Assembly: GCF_013816785.1 (NCBI RefSeq) | Contig: NZ_JACDDV010000021.1 | Span: 1-33,762, forward strand | Origin: Sphingomonas sp. | Lineage (GTDB): Bacteria > Pseudomonadota > Alphaproteobacteria > Sphingomonadales > Sphingomonadaceae | Length of the DNA stretch: 33,762 nt | Direction of reading: 5' to 3' | In this document: in pieces, positions 22,377-31,558 of the stretch | Layout of the letters: each line of letters begins with the position of its first letter | Position numbering within the stretch: position 1 is the stretch's first letter | Notes under the pieces: model-generated | Databases searched by the model: none | Seen by the model: only the letters and a program-made list of their open reading frames with translations | What the model was told of the DNA's origin: nothing | Made by a program: the position numbers and the translations under genes

Positions 22377-24289
22377 CGCTTGAGCAGGGTTCGGTCCCAG
22401 AACGCCAGCGTGTTCCAGAACAGATAATCCTGATTCTCCTTCTTGGCGAACCCATGGCCTTCATTCTCGCCGACCAGATACCAGGCGGTGCCGCCGCGGG
22501 CGCGGATCGCCTTGACGATCTGGTCGGCCTCCGCCTTGGGCACGCGCGGGTCATTGGCGCCCTGAACGATGAACAGCGGCGCCTTGATCTCGGCGATACG
22601 GCGCAACGGCGAGATGTCCTGTAGCTTGGCGCGCTGCGCCGGGTCGCGCTCGTCGCCATATTCTACCCGGCGCAGGTCGCGGCGATAGCTTTGCGTGCCC
22701 TCAAGGAAGGTGACGAAGTTGGAGATGGCGACGTTGCAAAGGGCGCCCTTGAACCGTGCCGCATAGGCGATCGCCGAGGCGTAGCACATATAGCCGCCGT
22801 AGCTTCCGCCGGTCACCGCCATCCGCTGCGGATCGAGCCGAGGGTCGGCCGACATGCGGTCGAGATAGGCGCCGACATCCTTGACCGAATCCTCGCGTTT
22901 GAACGGGCCGTTGTCGAGGCTGACGAAGCGCTTGCCATAGCCGGTCGAGCCACGAACGTTGGGGAAGAAGAGTGCGATGCCCTGCTCGTTGAGGAGGTAG
23001 TTGTTGCGGCCGAGGAAGACCGGTCGGGTCTGACCCTCGGGGCCGCCGTGGATGTTGACGATCAGCGGACGCTTGCCCGGGAACCTGCGCGGGTCGGGGC
23101 GATAGAGGAAACCCGATACCGGCTCTCCGTCGAAGCTTTTGACTTCGACCAGCTCGGGCTCGACATTGAGGTTGGGGTTCAGTCCGCCGGTTTCGCTCTG
23201 CGTCCAGCGGGTGACCTTGAGCGTCGCCGGATCGAGCGAATAGGCGTCGGATGGGCTTTTGGCCGAGGTCAGGCTGAAGCCGAGCGGCCCCCATTTGGCG
23301 AATTCGAGCCCGACGATCACACCGGCTGGAAGCGAGGTGACGCGACGGATGCGGCCGGTCCTGACGTCCATCAGCGACAGGCGCGCGATGCCCGCCTCGT
23401 TGGTGACGAAGGCGATGGTGCGGCCATTCTCGCTGATGTCGAATGTCTCGACGTCCCAGCGGCCTTGCGAGCCGACCGGCGTAAATTTTCCGGTCCGCGT
23501 GTCGAGGCGGCTGAGGCGCTGGACGTCGCTGTCCTCATCGGAGGTAACCCACAATGTCCCGTCGGGGGCGAACTGGGCTCCCCCATAGGCAATCGTCTTC
23601 GAATGATCGCCGATGGGTGACAGCCGGCCGCTGGCGACGTCGAGCAGGTGGAGGTTGGACTTGGTCACCGAGACATATTCGCCGACGACCGCGCGGGCAT
23701 TGCCGGGCGCGAAGTCGCCGAAGTTCCAGCCGCCGCCCTTGACCTCGGCGACGCGCCTCTTCGACGCTGGGTTGCGCGGATCGACGATGTAGAGGTCGGT
23801 GTCGGTGCCGTTGCGCTCGGTCGAGGTGAAGCCGACGAGCTTGCCGTCATGGCTCCACGCGCCGAGCTCGTTGCGGCTTTTGCCGCCGGCGGTAAGCGGC
23901 GCCAGCCGGCCGTTGGCGAGGGCATAGAGCTGGAAGAATTCGTCGCCGCCATTGTCCTTGCTGACGACCAGCGTATCGCCGGTCGGCGACCAGCTGCCGT
24001 CCAAAGGCTCGACCTCAAAGCTGATCTGGCGGCGGTCCATCATCGGGCCGGCGACGCGATGAAGCTGGGCGACATTGCCGAACCGGGTCGAAATAAGCAT
24101 CGAGCGGTCGCTCGCATTCCAGCCGGCGAACCCGGCGCTGCGCGATTCCATATAGGGACGCGAAGCAGCGGCGAGCGCGTCGGGCACGGCGGACACTCCG
24201 TCGGCAGTCAGGGCGGCAGGCTTGGCAACCTCGGCGGCGGCGGGAGCCGCGATCCCGGCAAGCAATGCAAACAGGATCGAGCGGCGCAT
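22373..24289 (-). CDS. S9 family (prolyl oligopeptidase-type) serine peptidase, exported
   Basis: 638 aa. A signal peptide covers residues 1-19 (ends APAAA-E), then a beta-propeller region (about 40-370, WD40/TolB-like repeats such as GSWSPTGDTLVVS) and a C-terminal alpha/beta hydrolase domain. Catalytic triad: S496 in GGSYGGYM, Asp in GANDPRVPKAEAD, His in NEGHGF. This is the acylaminoacyl-peptidase/DPP-like type, acting on short peptides in the periplasm. It comes before the MBL gene in the transcript and follows the M19 dipeptidase by 81 bases, so the cluster suggests peptide scavenging. Confidence 0.9.
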   Translation of the reverse strand: MRRSILFALLAGIAAPAAAEVAKPAALTADGVSAVPDALAAASRPYMESRSAGFAGWNASDRSMLISTRFGNVAQLHRVAGPMMDRRQISFEVEPLDGSWSPTGDTLVVSKDNGGDEFFQLYALANGRLAPLTAGGKSRNELGAWSHDGKLVGFTSTERNGTDTDLYIVDPRNPASKRRVAEVKGGGWNFGDFAPGNARAVVGEYVSVTKSNLHLLDVASGRLSPIGDHSKTIAYGGAQFAPDGTLWVTSDEDSDVQRLSRLDTRTGKFTPVGSQGRWDVETFDISENGRTIAFVTNEAGIARLSLMDVRTGRIRRVTSLPAGVIVGLEFAKWGPLGFSLTSAKSPSDAYSLDPATLKVTRWTQSETGGLNPNLNVEPELVEVKSFDGEPVSGFLYRPDPRRFPGKRPLIVNIHGGPEGQTRPVFLGRNNYLLNEQGIALFFPNVRGSTGYGKRFVSLDNGPFKREDSVKDVGAYLDRMSADPRLDPQRMAVTGGSYGGYMCYASAIAYAARFKGALCNVAISNFVTFLEGTQSYRRDLRRVEYGDERDPAQRAKLQDISPLRRIAEIKAPLFIVQGANDPRVPKAEADQIVKAIRARGGTAWYLVGENEGHGFAKKENQDYLFWNTLAFWDRTLLKR

Positions 24290-24370
24290 ACCAAAACTCC
24301 CTGGCGGATGATCGGACCAGCTACGCGGGAGATGGCGATCGACGCAACCCGTGGCGCCGCCGGCGGTCGA

Positions 24371-25618
24371 CTACTGCGGCAGTTTGTCGAGCGCCGGCGG
24401 AGCAGAAGCCATGGTCCTCGACGTCGCCTCGGCGCCGCGCAGGGCGCGCAGGACATTGCCGCCAGCGAGTTTGGCGAGATCGGCATCCGACCAGCCGCGG
24501 CGGATCAGCTCGGCGAACAGGTTGGGATAATCGGCGACGTTCGACAAGCCGTCCGGGGTGGTGTCGATCCCGTCGAGGTCGGCGCCGATCCCGACATGGT
24601 CGTGTCCGGCCACCTTGGCGGCATAATCGACATGGTCGGCGAGCTGCGCGAGAGTTGCGCGGGGTTCGGGATGCGCGGCCTTCCACGACGTCATTCGCGC
24701 CTCGCGTTCAGTCGGCAGGCCGAGATAGAGCGCCTTCAGTCGTGCCTCCTCGGCGGCGCGGTTGGCGCCCCACTGGCGCACTTCCTCGCTGACGAATCCC
24801 GGCGCGGCGTTGATCATCACCACGCCGCCGTTGGCGGCAAGCCGGCGAAGAACGGCATCGGGCACGTTGCGGGTGTGCGGATCGAGGGCGCGGGCGCTGG
24901 AGTGGGAGAAGATCACCGGCGCCGTGCTGGCGTCCAGCGCGTCGTTCATCGTTTCCTCGCTAACGTGGCTCAAATCGACCAGCATGCCGAGCCGGTTCAT
25001 TTCCTTGACGACCGCCACGCCGAACGGGCTCAAGCCGCCATGCTTGGGATCGTCCGTCGCGCTGTCGGCCCATTCGGTCGTCGCCCAGTGGGTCAGCGTC
25101 ATGTAGCGCGCGCCGAGACGGTAGAATTGACGAAGCGCGGCCAGGCTGCCGCCGATCTGGTGCCCGCCCTCGATGCCGATCAGCGAGGCGACCCTGCCCT
25201 TCTTGTGGATGCGGACGATGTCGTCGGCGGTTCCGGCGCGTTCGAGGTCGCCCGGATAGGCAGCGATCATCCGGTCGACGATGTCGATCTGCTCGATTGT
25301 CTGGCGGATCGCCTCGTCGCCATGGACCGCGGCGTCGATATAGACCGACCAGAACTGGCCGCCGACGCGCCCGGCGTGGAGCCGCGCCATGTCGGTCATT
25401 AGGCTCTTGGGTTTCCAGTCGGCGGTGCCGTTCTCAAGCCGGTCGACCTTGAGCCCGTAATTCTCTCGCAGTTGTTCGGCGATGTCGTTGTGGCCATCGA
25501 TCAGCGGGGTGCGCTTGAGGATGCGGTCGATGCGCGCCTTGACCTTCGGATCGATCGGCTGCTGCGCGAGGGCGGGCGAGGCAAGCAGCAAGGCGGCGAG
25601 CATGATGGACGAACGCAT
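24371..25618 (-). CDS. M19 membrane (renal-type) dipeptidase, exported
   Basis: 415-aa zinc dipeptidase with a signal peptide (1-18, ending PALA-Q). Metal-site motifs in order: DGHND (H43, D45), GIEGGHQIG with the bridging Glu, [10 protein letters not shown] and FSHSSARAL. The family hydrolyses dipeptides, some including D-residues. It is followed by the S9 peptidase, and divergent from the PabB-PabC fusion with 68 bases between starts. Confidence 0.92.
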   Translation of the reverse strand: MRSSIMLAALLLASPALAQQPIDPKVKARIDRILKRTPLIDGHNDIAEQLRENYGLKVDRLENGTADWKPKSLMTDMARLHAGRVGGQFWSVYIDAAVHGDEAIRQTIEQIDIVDRMIAAYPGDLERAGTADDIVRIHKKGRVASLIGIEGGHQIGGSLAALRQFYRLGARYMTLTHWATTEWADSATDDPKHGGLSPFGVAVVKEMNRLGMLVDLSHVSEETMNDALDASTAPVIFSHSSARALDPHTRNVPDAVLRRLAANGGVVMINAAPGFVSEEVRQWGANRAAEEARLKALYLGLPTEREARMTSWKAAHPEPRATLAQLADHVDYAAKVAGHDHVGIGADLDGIDTTPDGLSNVADYPNLFAELIRRGWSDADLAKLAGGNVLRALRGAEATSRTMASAPPALDKLPQ

Positions 25619-25686
25619 TTCTATTCCTCCGGACGTGATGACCGGCAGGGTTTACGGGGACGGGCGAAGCGGGGCAATGGCGGGCG

Positions 25687-27432
25687 ATGTGGATTTTATT
25701 CGATGATGCACGCGACGGCGGCACGGCGCCGCGGCTGTACCGCGCGCCGGTGCGGACGGTCGTCGCGTGGGAACTGGGTGAGGTCGCGGGGGCGATGGAC
25801 GAGATTCGCGCGGCGGTCGCCGCGGGGGCACATGCGGCGGGTTATCTCGCCTTTGAAGCTGGCTATGCGTTCGATCCCAAGCTCGCTCCCAACGCGCGGA
25901 AAGCCGAGGGTCCGCTGCTCAACTTCGGGCTGTTCGACCGGTATGGGACGCCCGATCTCGACAGTGTGTTGCCGCCGCCCGAAGGAGCCTATGTCGGCCC
26001 GATCCACCCGCGCATGTCGCGCCTCGACTACGAGGCCGCGGCGGGCCAAGTGCGCGAGCATTTGTTCGCCGGAGATTATTACCAGGCCAATTTGACATTC
26101 GGCTGCGACGTTGCGGTCGCGGGCGACCCGCTGGCGCTTTACGCGCGGCTCAAGCGGTCATCGAAGGCCGGATGGGGCGGTGTACTGGTGGCCGAGGACC
26201 GGGCGCTGGTTTCGCTCTCGCCCGAGCAGTTCTTCACCATCCGCGATGGCGTGATCGAAACCAAGCCGATGAAGGGCACCGCGCCGCGCCGCGCCGACCC
26301 CGCCGCCGACCGGGCCGAAGCGTCGGCGCTGATGGCGGACGAGAAGCAGTGCGCCGAGAATCTGATGATCGTCGATCTGATGCGCAACGATTTGGCCCGG
26401 GTTTCCGAAACCGGCAGCGTCGCGGTGCCCGAACTGTTCGTGGTCGAAACCTATCCGACGCTTCACCAGCTGGTCAGCCGGATCACTGCTCGGCTTCGCT
26501 CGGGTGTCGATGCAATCGAGGTGCTGCGAACGATTTTCCCGTGCGGGTCGGTCACTGGCGCGCCCAAGGTGGCGGCGATCGAGGCGCTGCGCCGGCTCGA
26601 GCCCGAGCCGCGCGGGGCCTATACCGGATCGATGGGGTGGATCGAGCCGCCCAATGAAAATGGGTCCGGCGACGCGGCGTTCAATGTGATGATCCGGACG
26701 CTCGAATGGCCGGCGGGCGCTACCCACGCGCGGCTTGGCCTTGGATCGGGGCTTGTCGTCGACAGCTTGGCAAGCGATGAATGGGCCGAGTGCCTGCTCA
26801 AGGGGGATTTCGTGCGGCGCGAGGCCCAACAGTTCGACCTGATCGAGACGATGCGGTTCGACCCCAGCGCCGGGATCGCCGAACTCGACCGGCATCTCGA
26901 CCGGATGGGTGCGTCGGCGACCGACCTCGATTTTCGCTTCGACCGCCACGCCGCGCGCAACGAGTTGCAGGCGGCTACCTTCGGGCGCAAGGAGCGGGCG
27001 ATGGTCAGACTGCTGCTGTCGCGGACCGGGGCGATGGCTATCCAGGTCAAGCCGTTCGACGACCCGCCCAAAGCCCCGGTGCGGGTCGCGCTACGCCCGC
27101 TGCCGGTCGACTCGGCCGATTTCCGTCTGCGCCACAAAACCAGCGACCGCCGCTTCTACGACCGGGCGCGGCAGGAGGACGGTGCCTATGAAACGATCTT
27201 CGTCGATCCCGACGGCCAGGTCACCGAGGGCAGCCGCACCAGTATTTTCGTCGAACGCGGCGACAAATTGCTGACACCTATGCTTAGCCGTGGGCTGATC
27301 CCCGGCATCCTCCGCGCCAAGCTGATCGACGAAGGTCGCGCCGAGGAGGCCGAGCTAACCCCCGGCGATCTTAAGGACGGTTTCTTCATTGGGAACATCG
27401 TTCGTGGGCTAATATCGGCGCGCTTGGCCTAG
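25687..27432 (+). CDS. pabB: Aminodeoxychorismate synthase component I fused to aminodeoxychorismate lyase (PabB-PabC)
   Basis: Makes 4-aminobenzoate for folate. The N-terminal ~375 residues are the chorismate-binding PabB domain: KPMKGTAPR (K193, K196), EKQCAENLMIVDLMRND, and GSVTGAPKVAAIEALRRLEP (K294). The C-terminal ~200 residues are a class IV PLP lyase (PabC): FDLIETMRF, RLRHKTSDR with the probable PLP lysine K484, and EGSRTSIFVE near the end. The fusion lets one protein carry out both steps, with a separate PabA glutaminase expected elsewhere. The stop TAG shares the tetramer CTAG (27429-27432) with the stop of the convergent pdeM. Confidence 0.94.
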   Translation: MWILFDDARDGGTAPRLYRAPVRTVVAWELGEVAGAMDEIRAAVAAGAHAAGYLAFEAGYAFDPKLAPNARKAEGPLLNFGLFDRYGTPDLDSVLPPPEGAYVGPIHPRMSRLDYEAAAGQVREHLFAGDYYQANLTFGCDVAVAGDPLALYARLKRSSKAGWGGVLVAEDRALVSLSPEQFFTIRDGVIETKPMKGTAPRRADPAADRAEASALMADEKQCAENLMIVDLMRNDLARVSETGSVAVPELFVVETYPTLHQLVSRITARLRSGVDAIEVLRTIFPCGSVTGAPKVAAIEALRRLEPEPRGAYTGSMGWIEPPNENGSGDAAFNVMIRTLEWPAGATHARLGLGSGLVVDSLASDEWAECLLKGDFVRREAQQFDLIETMRFDPSAGIAELDRHLDRMGASATDLDFRFDRHAARNELQAATFGRKERAMVRLLLSRTGAMAIQVKPFDDPPKAPVRVALRPLPVDSADFRLRHKTSDRRFYDRARQEDGAYETIFVDPDGQVTEGSRTSIFVERGDKLLTPMLSRGLIPGILRAKLIDEGRAEEAELTPGDLKDGFFIGNIVRGLISARLA

Positions 27433-28091
27433 GCCGCGATCGGGAATCTTAGGAGTCGGTCGGTGACCGGCACCAGCGCCGACGCACCGGATCCGACCTT
27501 TTTCACAATCTCGGGGTGGCCCGCGTCGAGGCCGCCGGTGAACGCACCGTAAGCGGGGAAGATGAGCTTGGTTTCGCTGGCGACGAAGCAGCGACGCGAA
27601 ACGTGGCGACCCCTCAGGTTGACGCGGAACTTGGGATGATAGTGGCCCGATAATTCGGGGGTCGGGTCGCCCGCGACCGCTTCGTGACGGAGGACTAGCC
27701 CGGCAACGCGATCCTCCTCGACCAGCCGACCACCACAATGGTCGATGAAGCCGGCGTCATGGTTGCCGGTGATCCATACCCAATCAATCCGCGACGTGAG
27801 CGAGGCGAGCAGGGCGCGGGCGTCGGGGAGCAGGCGGTCGCAGCCGAAACGGTCGTGAAAACTGTCGCCGAGACAATAGAGGCGGCTGACCCCGGTGCGG
27901 TCGATGTCGCGGGCGAGCGCGGTGAGCGTGGCGTGCGAATCGTAAGGCGGCAGCATCTGCCCCCATCGCGCGAACCAGCTCGCCTTTTCGAGGTGAAGGT
28001 CGGCAACCAGAAGCGCCCGCTCGGCGGGCCAGTAGAGCGCGCCGTCGGGGCTGGCGAGGAAGTCGTAGCCGGCGAACGAAAAGGGAACCAT
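27429..28091 (-). CDS. pdeM: Ligase-associated DNA damage response endonuclease PdeM
   Basis: 220-aa calcineurin-like phosphoesterase. Metal motifs: DLHLEKA, GDSFHD, GNHD and GHYHP. The family is defined by its association with a DNA ligase, a DEXH helicase and an MBL exonuclease in a presumed DNA repair set. The helicase lies three genes upstream on the same strand and the exonuclease diverges at 31559; the ligase is not in the window. It is the last gene of the minus-strand run from 31499. Confidence 0.9.
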   Translation of the reverse strand: MVPFSFAGYDFLASPDGALYWPAERALLVADLHLEKASWFARWGQMLPPYDSHATLTALARDIDRTGVSRLYCLGDSFHDRFGCDRLLPDARALLASLTSRIDWVWITGNHDAGFIDHCGGRLVEEDRVAGLVLRHEAVAGDPTPELSGHYHPKFRVNLRGRHVSRRCFVASETKLIFPAYGAFTGGLDAGHPEIVKKVGSGASALVPVTDRLLRFPIAA

Positions 28092-28119
28092 GAGTTGAGC
28101 TGTAGACGGGAAAGGCGCT

Positions 28120-28575
28120 CTATTCCAACTGCTTCATGATGTGATCGCGCAGCGCCCGCGCGTCGTGCAAGGCATTGTGAGGCACGGCGCTGTTGGCGGC
28201 GGTCGAAAAGCCGTGGAGCGGGACGAAGCGCAGGGTCAGCGGCGGACTATGGACCATCTGCCCAGGGCCGGTGACCAGCAGCATCGCCAGCTGCGCCAGA
28301 TCCTCGGGCCAGTCGGCGATGATGTCCGGTGCGCTATCATGCGCCAGCCAATGAACGAGCGCTCCGGCGGCGTCGCGGCGCGACAGCCGCGGGCCGCCGA
28401 GCGCTTCGGGCACCATGTCGAGGAAGGGAACGACGTGCCGCTCGACCCACGGGTCGGCTACGCGATCGTGCGCGATGACCGCGTAAAATTCCTCACCACC
28501 ATCCTCGGGCACCAGCGCCAGGCTGAGGAGCGGCCCGCCGAAGCCATCATATTCGGTGTCGAGGAAATAGCGCAC
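28120..28575 (-). CDS. DEDDh 3'-5' exoribonuclease (Rv2179c-like)
   Basis: 151-aa RNase T-fold exonuclease. Acidic residues: D6 and E8 in FLDTEYDG, Asp in IIADWPEDL, and HNALHDARAL carrying the His and last Asp. The layout fits the short Rv2179c/3'-5' exoribonuclease family rather than the DNA polymerase epsilon subunit. GTG 28575 is the start, six bases after the stop of the lipoprotein gene. Its place in the gene run between the repair helicase and PdeM suggests shared expression; a role in repair is not shown. Confidence 0.8.
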   Translation of the reverse strand: MRYFLDTEYDGFGGPLLSLALVPEDGGEEFYAVIAHDRVADPWVERHVVPFLDMVPEALGGPRLSRRDAAGALVHWLAHDSAPDIIADWPEDLAQLAMLLVTGPGQMVHSPPLTLRFVPLHGFSTAANSAVPHNALHDARALRDHIMKQLE

Positions 28576-28581
28576 GCCCGC

Positions 28582-28863
28582 TTATCGGGGCGGCGGCTGC
28601 ACTGCGCAAGGCTCGCCGCTGGAGCGGGCCCTGGCGCACGCTTTCTCCCGCTCGCGCGCTAGCCGGCCGGCGGCTTCTTCGGCCTTGCGTAGATCGCGCC
28701 CCCGCTTCTGGTCGGCCTCGGCCTGGCTGGTGGTCACCGCGTCGACGCCGGCCGAAGCGGCCTTGACTGGCAGGGTGACGACGTCGACCGCGGTGCTGGC
28801 GATGGTGCCGACGACGCAGCCCGAGAGGGCAGGGAGGGCGGCAAGGGCGAACAGGATGCGCAT
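28582..28863 (-). CDS. Small lipoprotein, unknown function
   Basis: 93 aa. Signal peptide with lipobox LSGC (C16), then a short hydrophobic stretch (VVGTIASTAVDVVTLPVKA) and a charged helical region rich in Lys, Arg, Glu and Ala (about 48-75). Two further cysteines lie near the C-terminus. I recognise no functional family. It sits 42 bases after the helicase stop and 6 bases before the exoribonuclease start, so it is probably co-transcribed with both. Confidence 0.75.
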   Translation of the reverse strand: MRILFALAALPALSGCVVGTIASTAVDVVTLPVKAASAGVDAVTTSQAEADQKRGRDLRKAEEAAGRLAREREKACARARSSGEPCAVQPPPR

Positions 28864-28905
28864 CGCTGCTTCATGACCGATGTCGCGTGGCGCGTCGATG
28901 AACGA

Positions 28906-31320
28906 TCAGTCGAGCCGCATCGCTTCCGCGGCGAGCGCCTCGGCCTCGACCAACAAACTTTCGTCCGCTTCGCCGCCGGGTGGCATTGCCTCGCGGCCGA
29001 CGATGACCATCAGCGGCACGGCCATCGGCGTGATGCGGTCGGCCTCGACATGGACCATGGTGGCCGAGGCGCGATCGACCAGGCGGACGAGACGGCCCAG
29101 CTCAGTCATCCGTGCGCGCGCATCGCTCCAGGCGGCGCGGAGCAGCAGATGCTCCGGCTCGTAGCGGCGCAGGACATCGTAGATGAGGTCGGTCGAGAAA
29201 CTGACCTGGCGGCCAGTCTTGCGCTTGCCCGGATGCTGTCGCTCGACCAGCCCGCCGATCACCGCGACCTCGCGAAACGCGGTCTTCAAAAGATAGGATT
29301 GCTCGACCCAGTCGACGAACTCCTTTTCGAGGATGTCGGGGGAGAACAGAGCCCTGGGGTCGCGGATCGGTTCGAGCCCGTAGCAGGCGAGGCCATAGTC
29401 GTTGGCGACGAAGCCGAGCGGCTTCAGCCCGGCATTCTCCATCCGGCGGGTGATCAGCATGCCGAGCGACTGATGCGCGTTCCAACCTTCGAAGCTGTAA
29501 GCGACCATATAATGCCTGCCATGATGGGCGAAGGTTTCGACCAATAATTCGTGCGGTTCGGGAAGCGTCGAGCGTTCGCCCTGGACCTCCAGCCACTCGC
29601 GCACATCGTCGGGAAAGCGGATCCAGGCGTTGCGATCACACAGCATATGGCGGACGCGGTTGGCGAGATGCGTCGACATCGACATGCGCTGCCCGCCGTA
29701 AGTCACGATCCGCGCCGATTTGGACGAGGCGTGGACGAGGATGTCGCCGTCCTTGATCCGCTCCACCTCCAGGCTGAGCCCGGCGAAGAAGAAATGGTCA
29801 CCTGGTGTCAATGTCGAGGCGAAGCCCTCCTCGACCGTGCCGAGCTTGCGGCCATTTTTGAACCGCACAGCGAGCAATGGCTGCTCAACGATGATGCCCG
29901 CGTTGAGCCGGTGTTGAAGGGCAACGACGGGCCGAGCGATGCGCCATCCTTCCGGGCCGTCGGGCACCAGCCGGCGGTATTTGTCATAGGCGCGCAGCGC
30001 ATAGCCGCCGGTGGCGATGAAATTGAGAATTTCGGTGAACGTCTCCTCGGAGAGACCCGCGTACGGCGCGGCCGATCGGACCTCGGCAAGCAGGTCGGGT
30101 TCCTTGAACGGGGCGGCGCAAGCCACCGCCAATATATGCTGGGCAAGCACGTCGAGCGCGCCCGGGCGGAAGATTTCCGGATCGAGCTCGCCGTCGTCGA
30201 TGGCGTCGAGCGCCGCGCGGGCTTCGAGATATTCGAACCGGTTCCCTGGAACGATCACGCCCTTGGACGGCTCGTCCAGTCGATGATTAGCGCGGCCGAT
30301 CCGCTGCAGCAGCCGCGACGAGCCTTTCGGTGCGCCCATTTGCACGACCAGGTCGATGTCGCCCCAGTCGATGCCGAGGTCGAGGCTCGAGGTCGCGACC
30401 AGCCCCCGAAGCTTGCCGGCCGCCATCGCCGCTTCGACCTTGCGCCGCGCTTCGAGCGCCAGGCTGCCGTGGTGGATGCCGATCGCGAGCGCCTTGTCGT
30501 TGACCGCCCACAGGTCCTGGAAGATCAACTCGGCCAGGCTGCGGGTGTTGCAGAAGACCAATGTCGTCTGGTGCGTTTCGATCAATTCCATCACTTCGCG
30601 CGCGGCATGGCGGCCCGAATGGCCGGACCATGGGATCCGATTTTCGGGGATCAGAATCGACAAGTTAGGTTCGGCCCCTGGATCGCCTTCGACCAGCCTC
30701 ACCAATTCCTGGTCCGCATCGGGCGCAAGCCAGCCGCGATAGGCCTCGGAATCGCTGATCGTCGCGGACAGGCCGACGCGGCGGAGATTGGAGGCGAGCC
30801 GCTGCAGCCGGGCTATCGACAGCGACAGCAGGTCGCCGCGCTTCTCCCTGGCGAAGGCGTGGATTTCATCGACGACGATGGTCCGCAGATTTTCGAACAA
30901 CAGCCCGCTGTCGGGATAGCTCAGAAGCAGGCTAAGCGATTCGGGCGTTGTCAGCAGGATTTGTGGGGGGCGGACGCGTTGCCGCGCCTTGCGGTCGGAT
31001 GGCGTGTCGCCGGTGCGGGTCTCGACCCGGAGATCAAGCCCCATCTCCTCGATCGGAGTCAGCAGGTTGCGTTGGACATCGACCGCCAGCGCCTTCAGTG
31101 GGGAGACGTACAGCGTGTGAAGGCCGGTCGTCGGCCGTTCGATCAGGTCGACCAGCGTTGGCAGGAACCCGGCCAGCGTCTTGCCGGCCCCAGTGGCGGC
31201 GACCAGCAGGACATGTTCGCCCGCCCGCGCGGCGTCCAGCATCGCCAGCTGGTGCCGCCGGGGCGACCAGCCGCGTTCGGCGAACCAATTGGATAATATT
31301 GGAGGAAGGGGCTGGCTCAG
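28906..31320 (-). CDS. Ligase-associated DNA damage response DEXH-box helicase (Lhr-like)
   Basis: Large superfamily 2 helicase. Walker A AATGAGKT (residues 41-48 from the CTG start), DEIH near 151, SATISD, and the second RecA domain GRANHRLDEPSKG, followed by a long Lhr-type C-terminal region. The family works with a DNA ligase, PdeM and an MBL exonuclease. The only standard start in frame is ATG 31242, but the 26 codons before it read as family-like sequence (LPPILSNWFAERGWSPRRHQLA) and are bounded by an upstream stop. No ATG, GTG or TTG exists there; CTG at 31320 overlaps the stop of the preceding gene as CTGA and would give 804 aa. The ribosome-site-like AAGGA upstream is closer than ideal. 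If the CTG is not used, the start is 31242. Confidence 0.85.
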   Translation of the reverse strand: MSQPLPPILSNWFAERGWSPRRHQLAMLDAARAGEHVLLVAATGAGKTLAGFLPTLVDLIERPTTGLHTLYVSPLKALAVDVQRNLLTPIEEMGLDLRVETRTGDTPSDRKARQRVRPPQILLTTPESLSLLLSYPDSGLLFENLRTIVVDEIHAFAREKRGDLLSLSIARLQRLASNLRRVGLSATISDSEAYRGWLAPDADQELVRLVEGDPGAEPNLSILIPENRIPWSGHSGRHAAREVMELIETHQTTLVFCNTRSLAELIFQDLWAVNDKALAIGIHHGSLALEARRKVEAAMAAGKLRGLVATSSLDLGIDWGDIDLVVQMGAPKGSSRLLQRIGRANHRLDEPSKGVIVPGNRFEYLEARAALDAIDDGELDPEIFRPGALDVLAQHILAVACAAPFKEPDLLAEVRSAAPYAGLSEETFTEILNFIATGGYALRAYDKYRRLVPDGPEGWRIARPVVALQHRLNAGIIVEQPLLAVRFKNGRKLGTVEEGFASTLTPGDHFFFAGLSLEVERIKDGDILVHASSKSARIVTYGGQRMSMSTHLANRVRHMLCDRNAWIRFPDDVREWLEVQGERSTLPEPHELLVETFAHHGRHYMVAYSFEGWNAHQSLGMLITRRMENAGLKPLGFVANDYGLACYGLEPIRDPRALFSPDILEKEFVDWVEQSYLLKTAFREVAVIGGLVERQHPGKRKTGRQVSFSTDLIYDVLRRYEPEHLLLRAAWSDARARMTELGRLVRLVDRASATMVHVEADRITPMAVPLMVIVGREAMPPGGEADESLLVEAEALAAEAMRLD

Positions 31321-31499
31321 CGTCCTTCTTCATCCTTCAGGGCCGCATCCTCCGCCGCATAATTGGCCTTGGTGGCCCGTTCGGTGACATCCTTGCTAAC
31401 CCTTGACTTGCGGTTGCGCAGAATGACCCAGACGAACAGGGCCAGCAAGATGATTGGACCAATGACTGTGATGAGCCCCCAAGTGCCAGTTTCCTGCAT
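31317..31499 (-). CDS. Small single-pass membrane protein upstream of the helicase
   Basis: 60 aa: short periplasmic start (MQETGTWG), one membrane helix at about residues 8-27 (LITVIGPIILLALFVWVIL) and a charged cytoplasmic tail rich in Lys, Glu and Asp. No family is recognised. AAAGGA five bases upstream supports ATG 31499 over the in-frame TTG at 31514. Its stop overlaps the presumed CTG start of the helicase. It diverges from the exonuclease gene, leaving 59 bases for both promoters. Confidence 0.75.
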   Translation of the reverse strand: MQETGTWGLITVIGPIILLALFVWVILRNRKSRVSKDVTERATKANYAAEDAALKDEEGR

Positions 31500-31558
31500 G
31501 TCGATCCTTTCCAATCGCGCCGGGAACCGCCGGGCGTTTCAGGGACTATAACCCTGCA

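Noticed and set aside
23648-25402. 584-aa open frame on the plus strand
   Set aside because: Antisense to both the S9 peptidase and the M19 dipeptidase, which have clear catalytic motifs.
29551-31296. 581-aa open frame on the plus strand
   Set aside because: Lies fully antisense to the helicase, is rich in Arg, Gln and Asp, and shows no domain. It is a GC-driven shadow.
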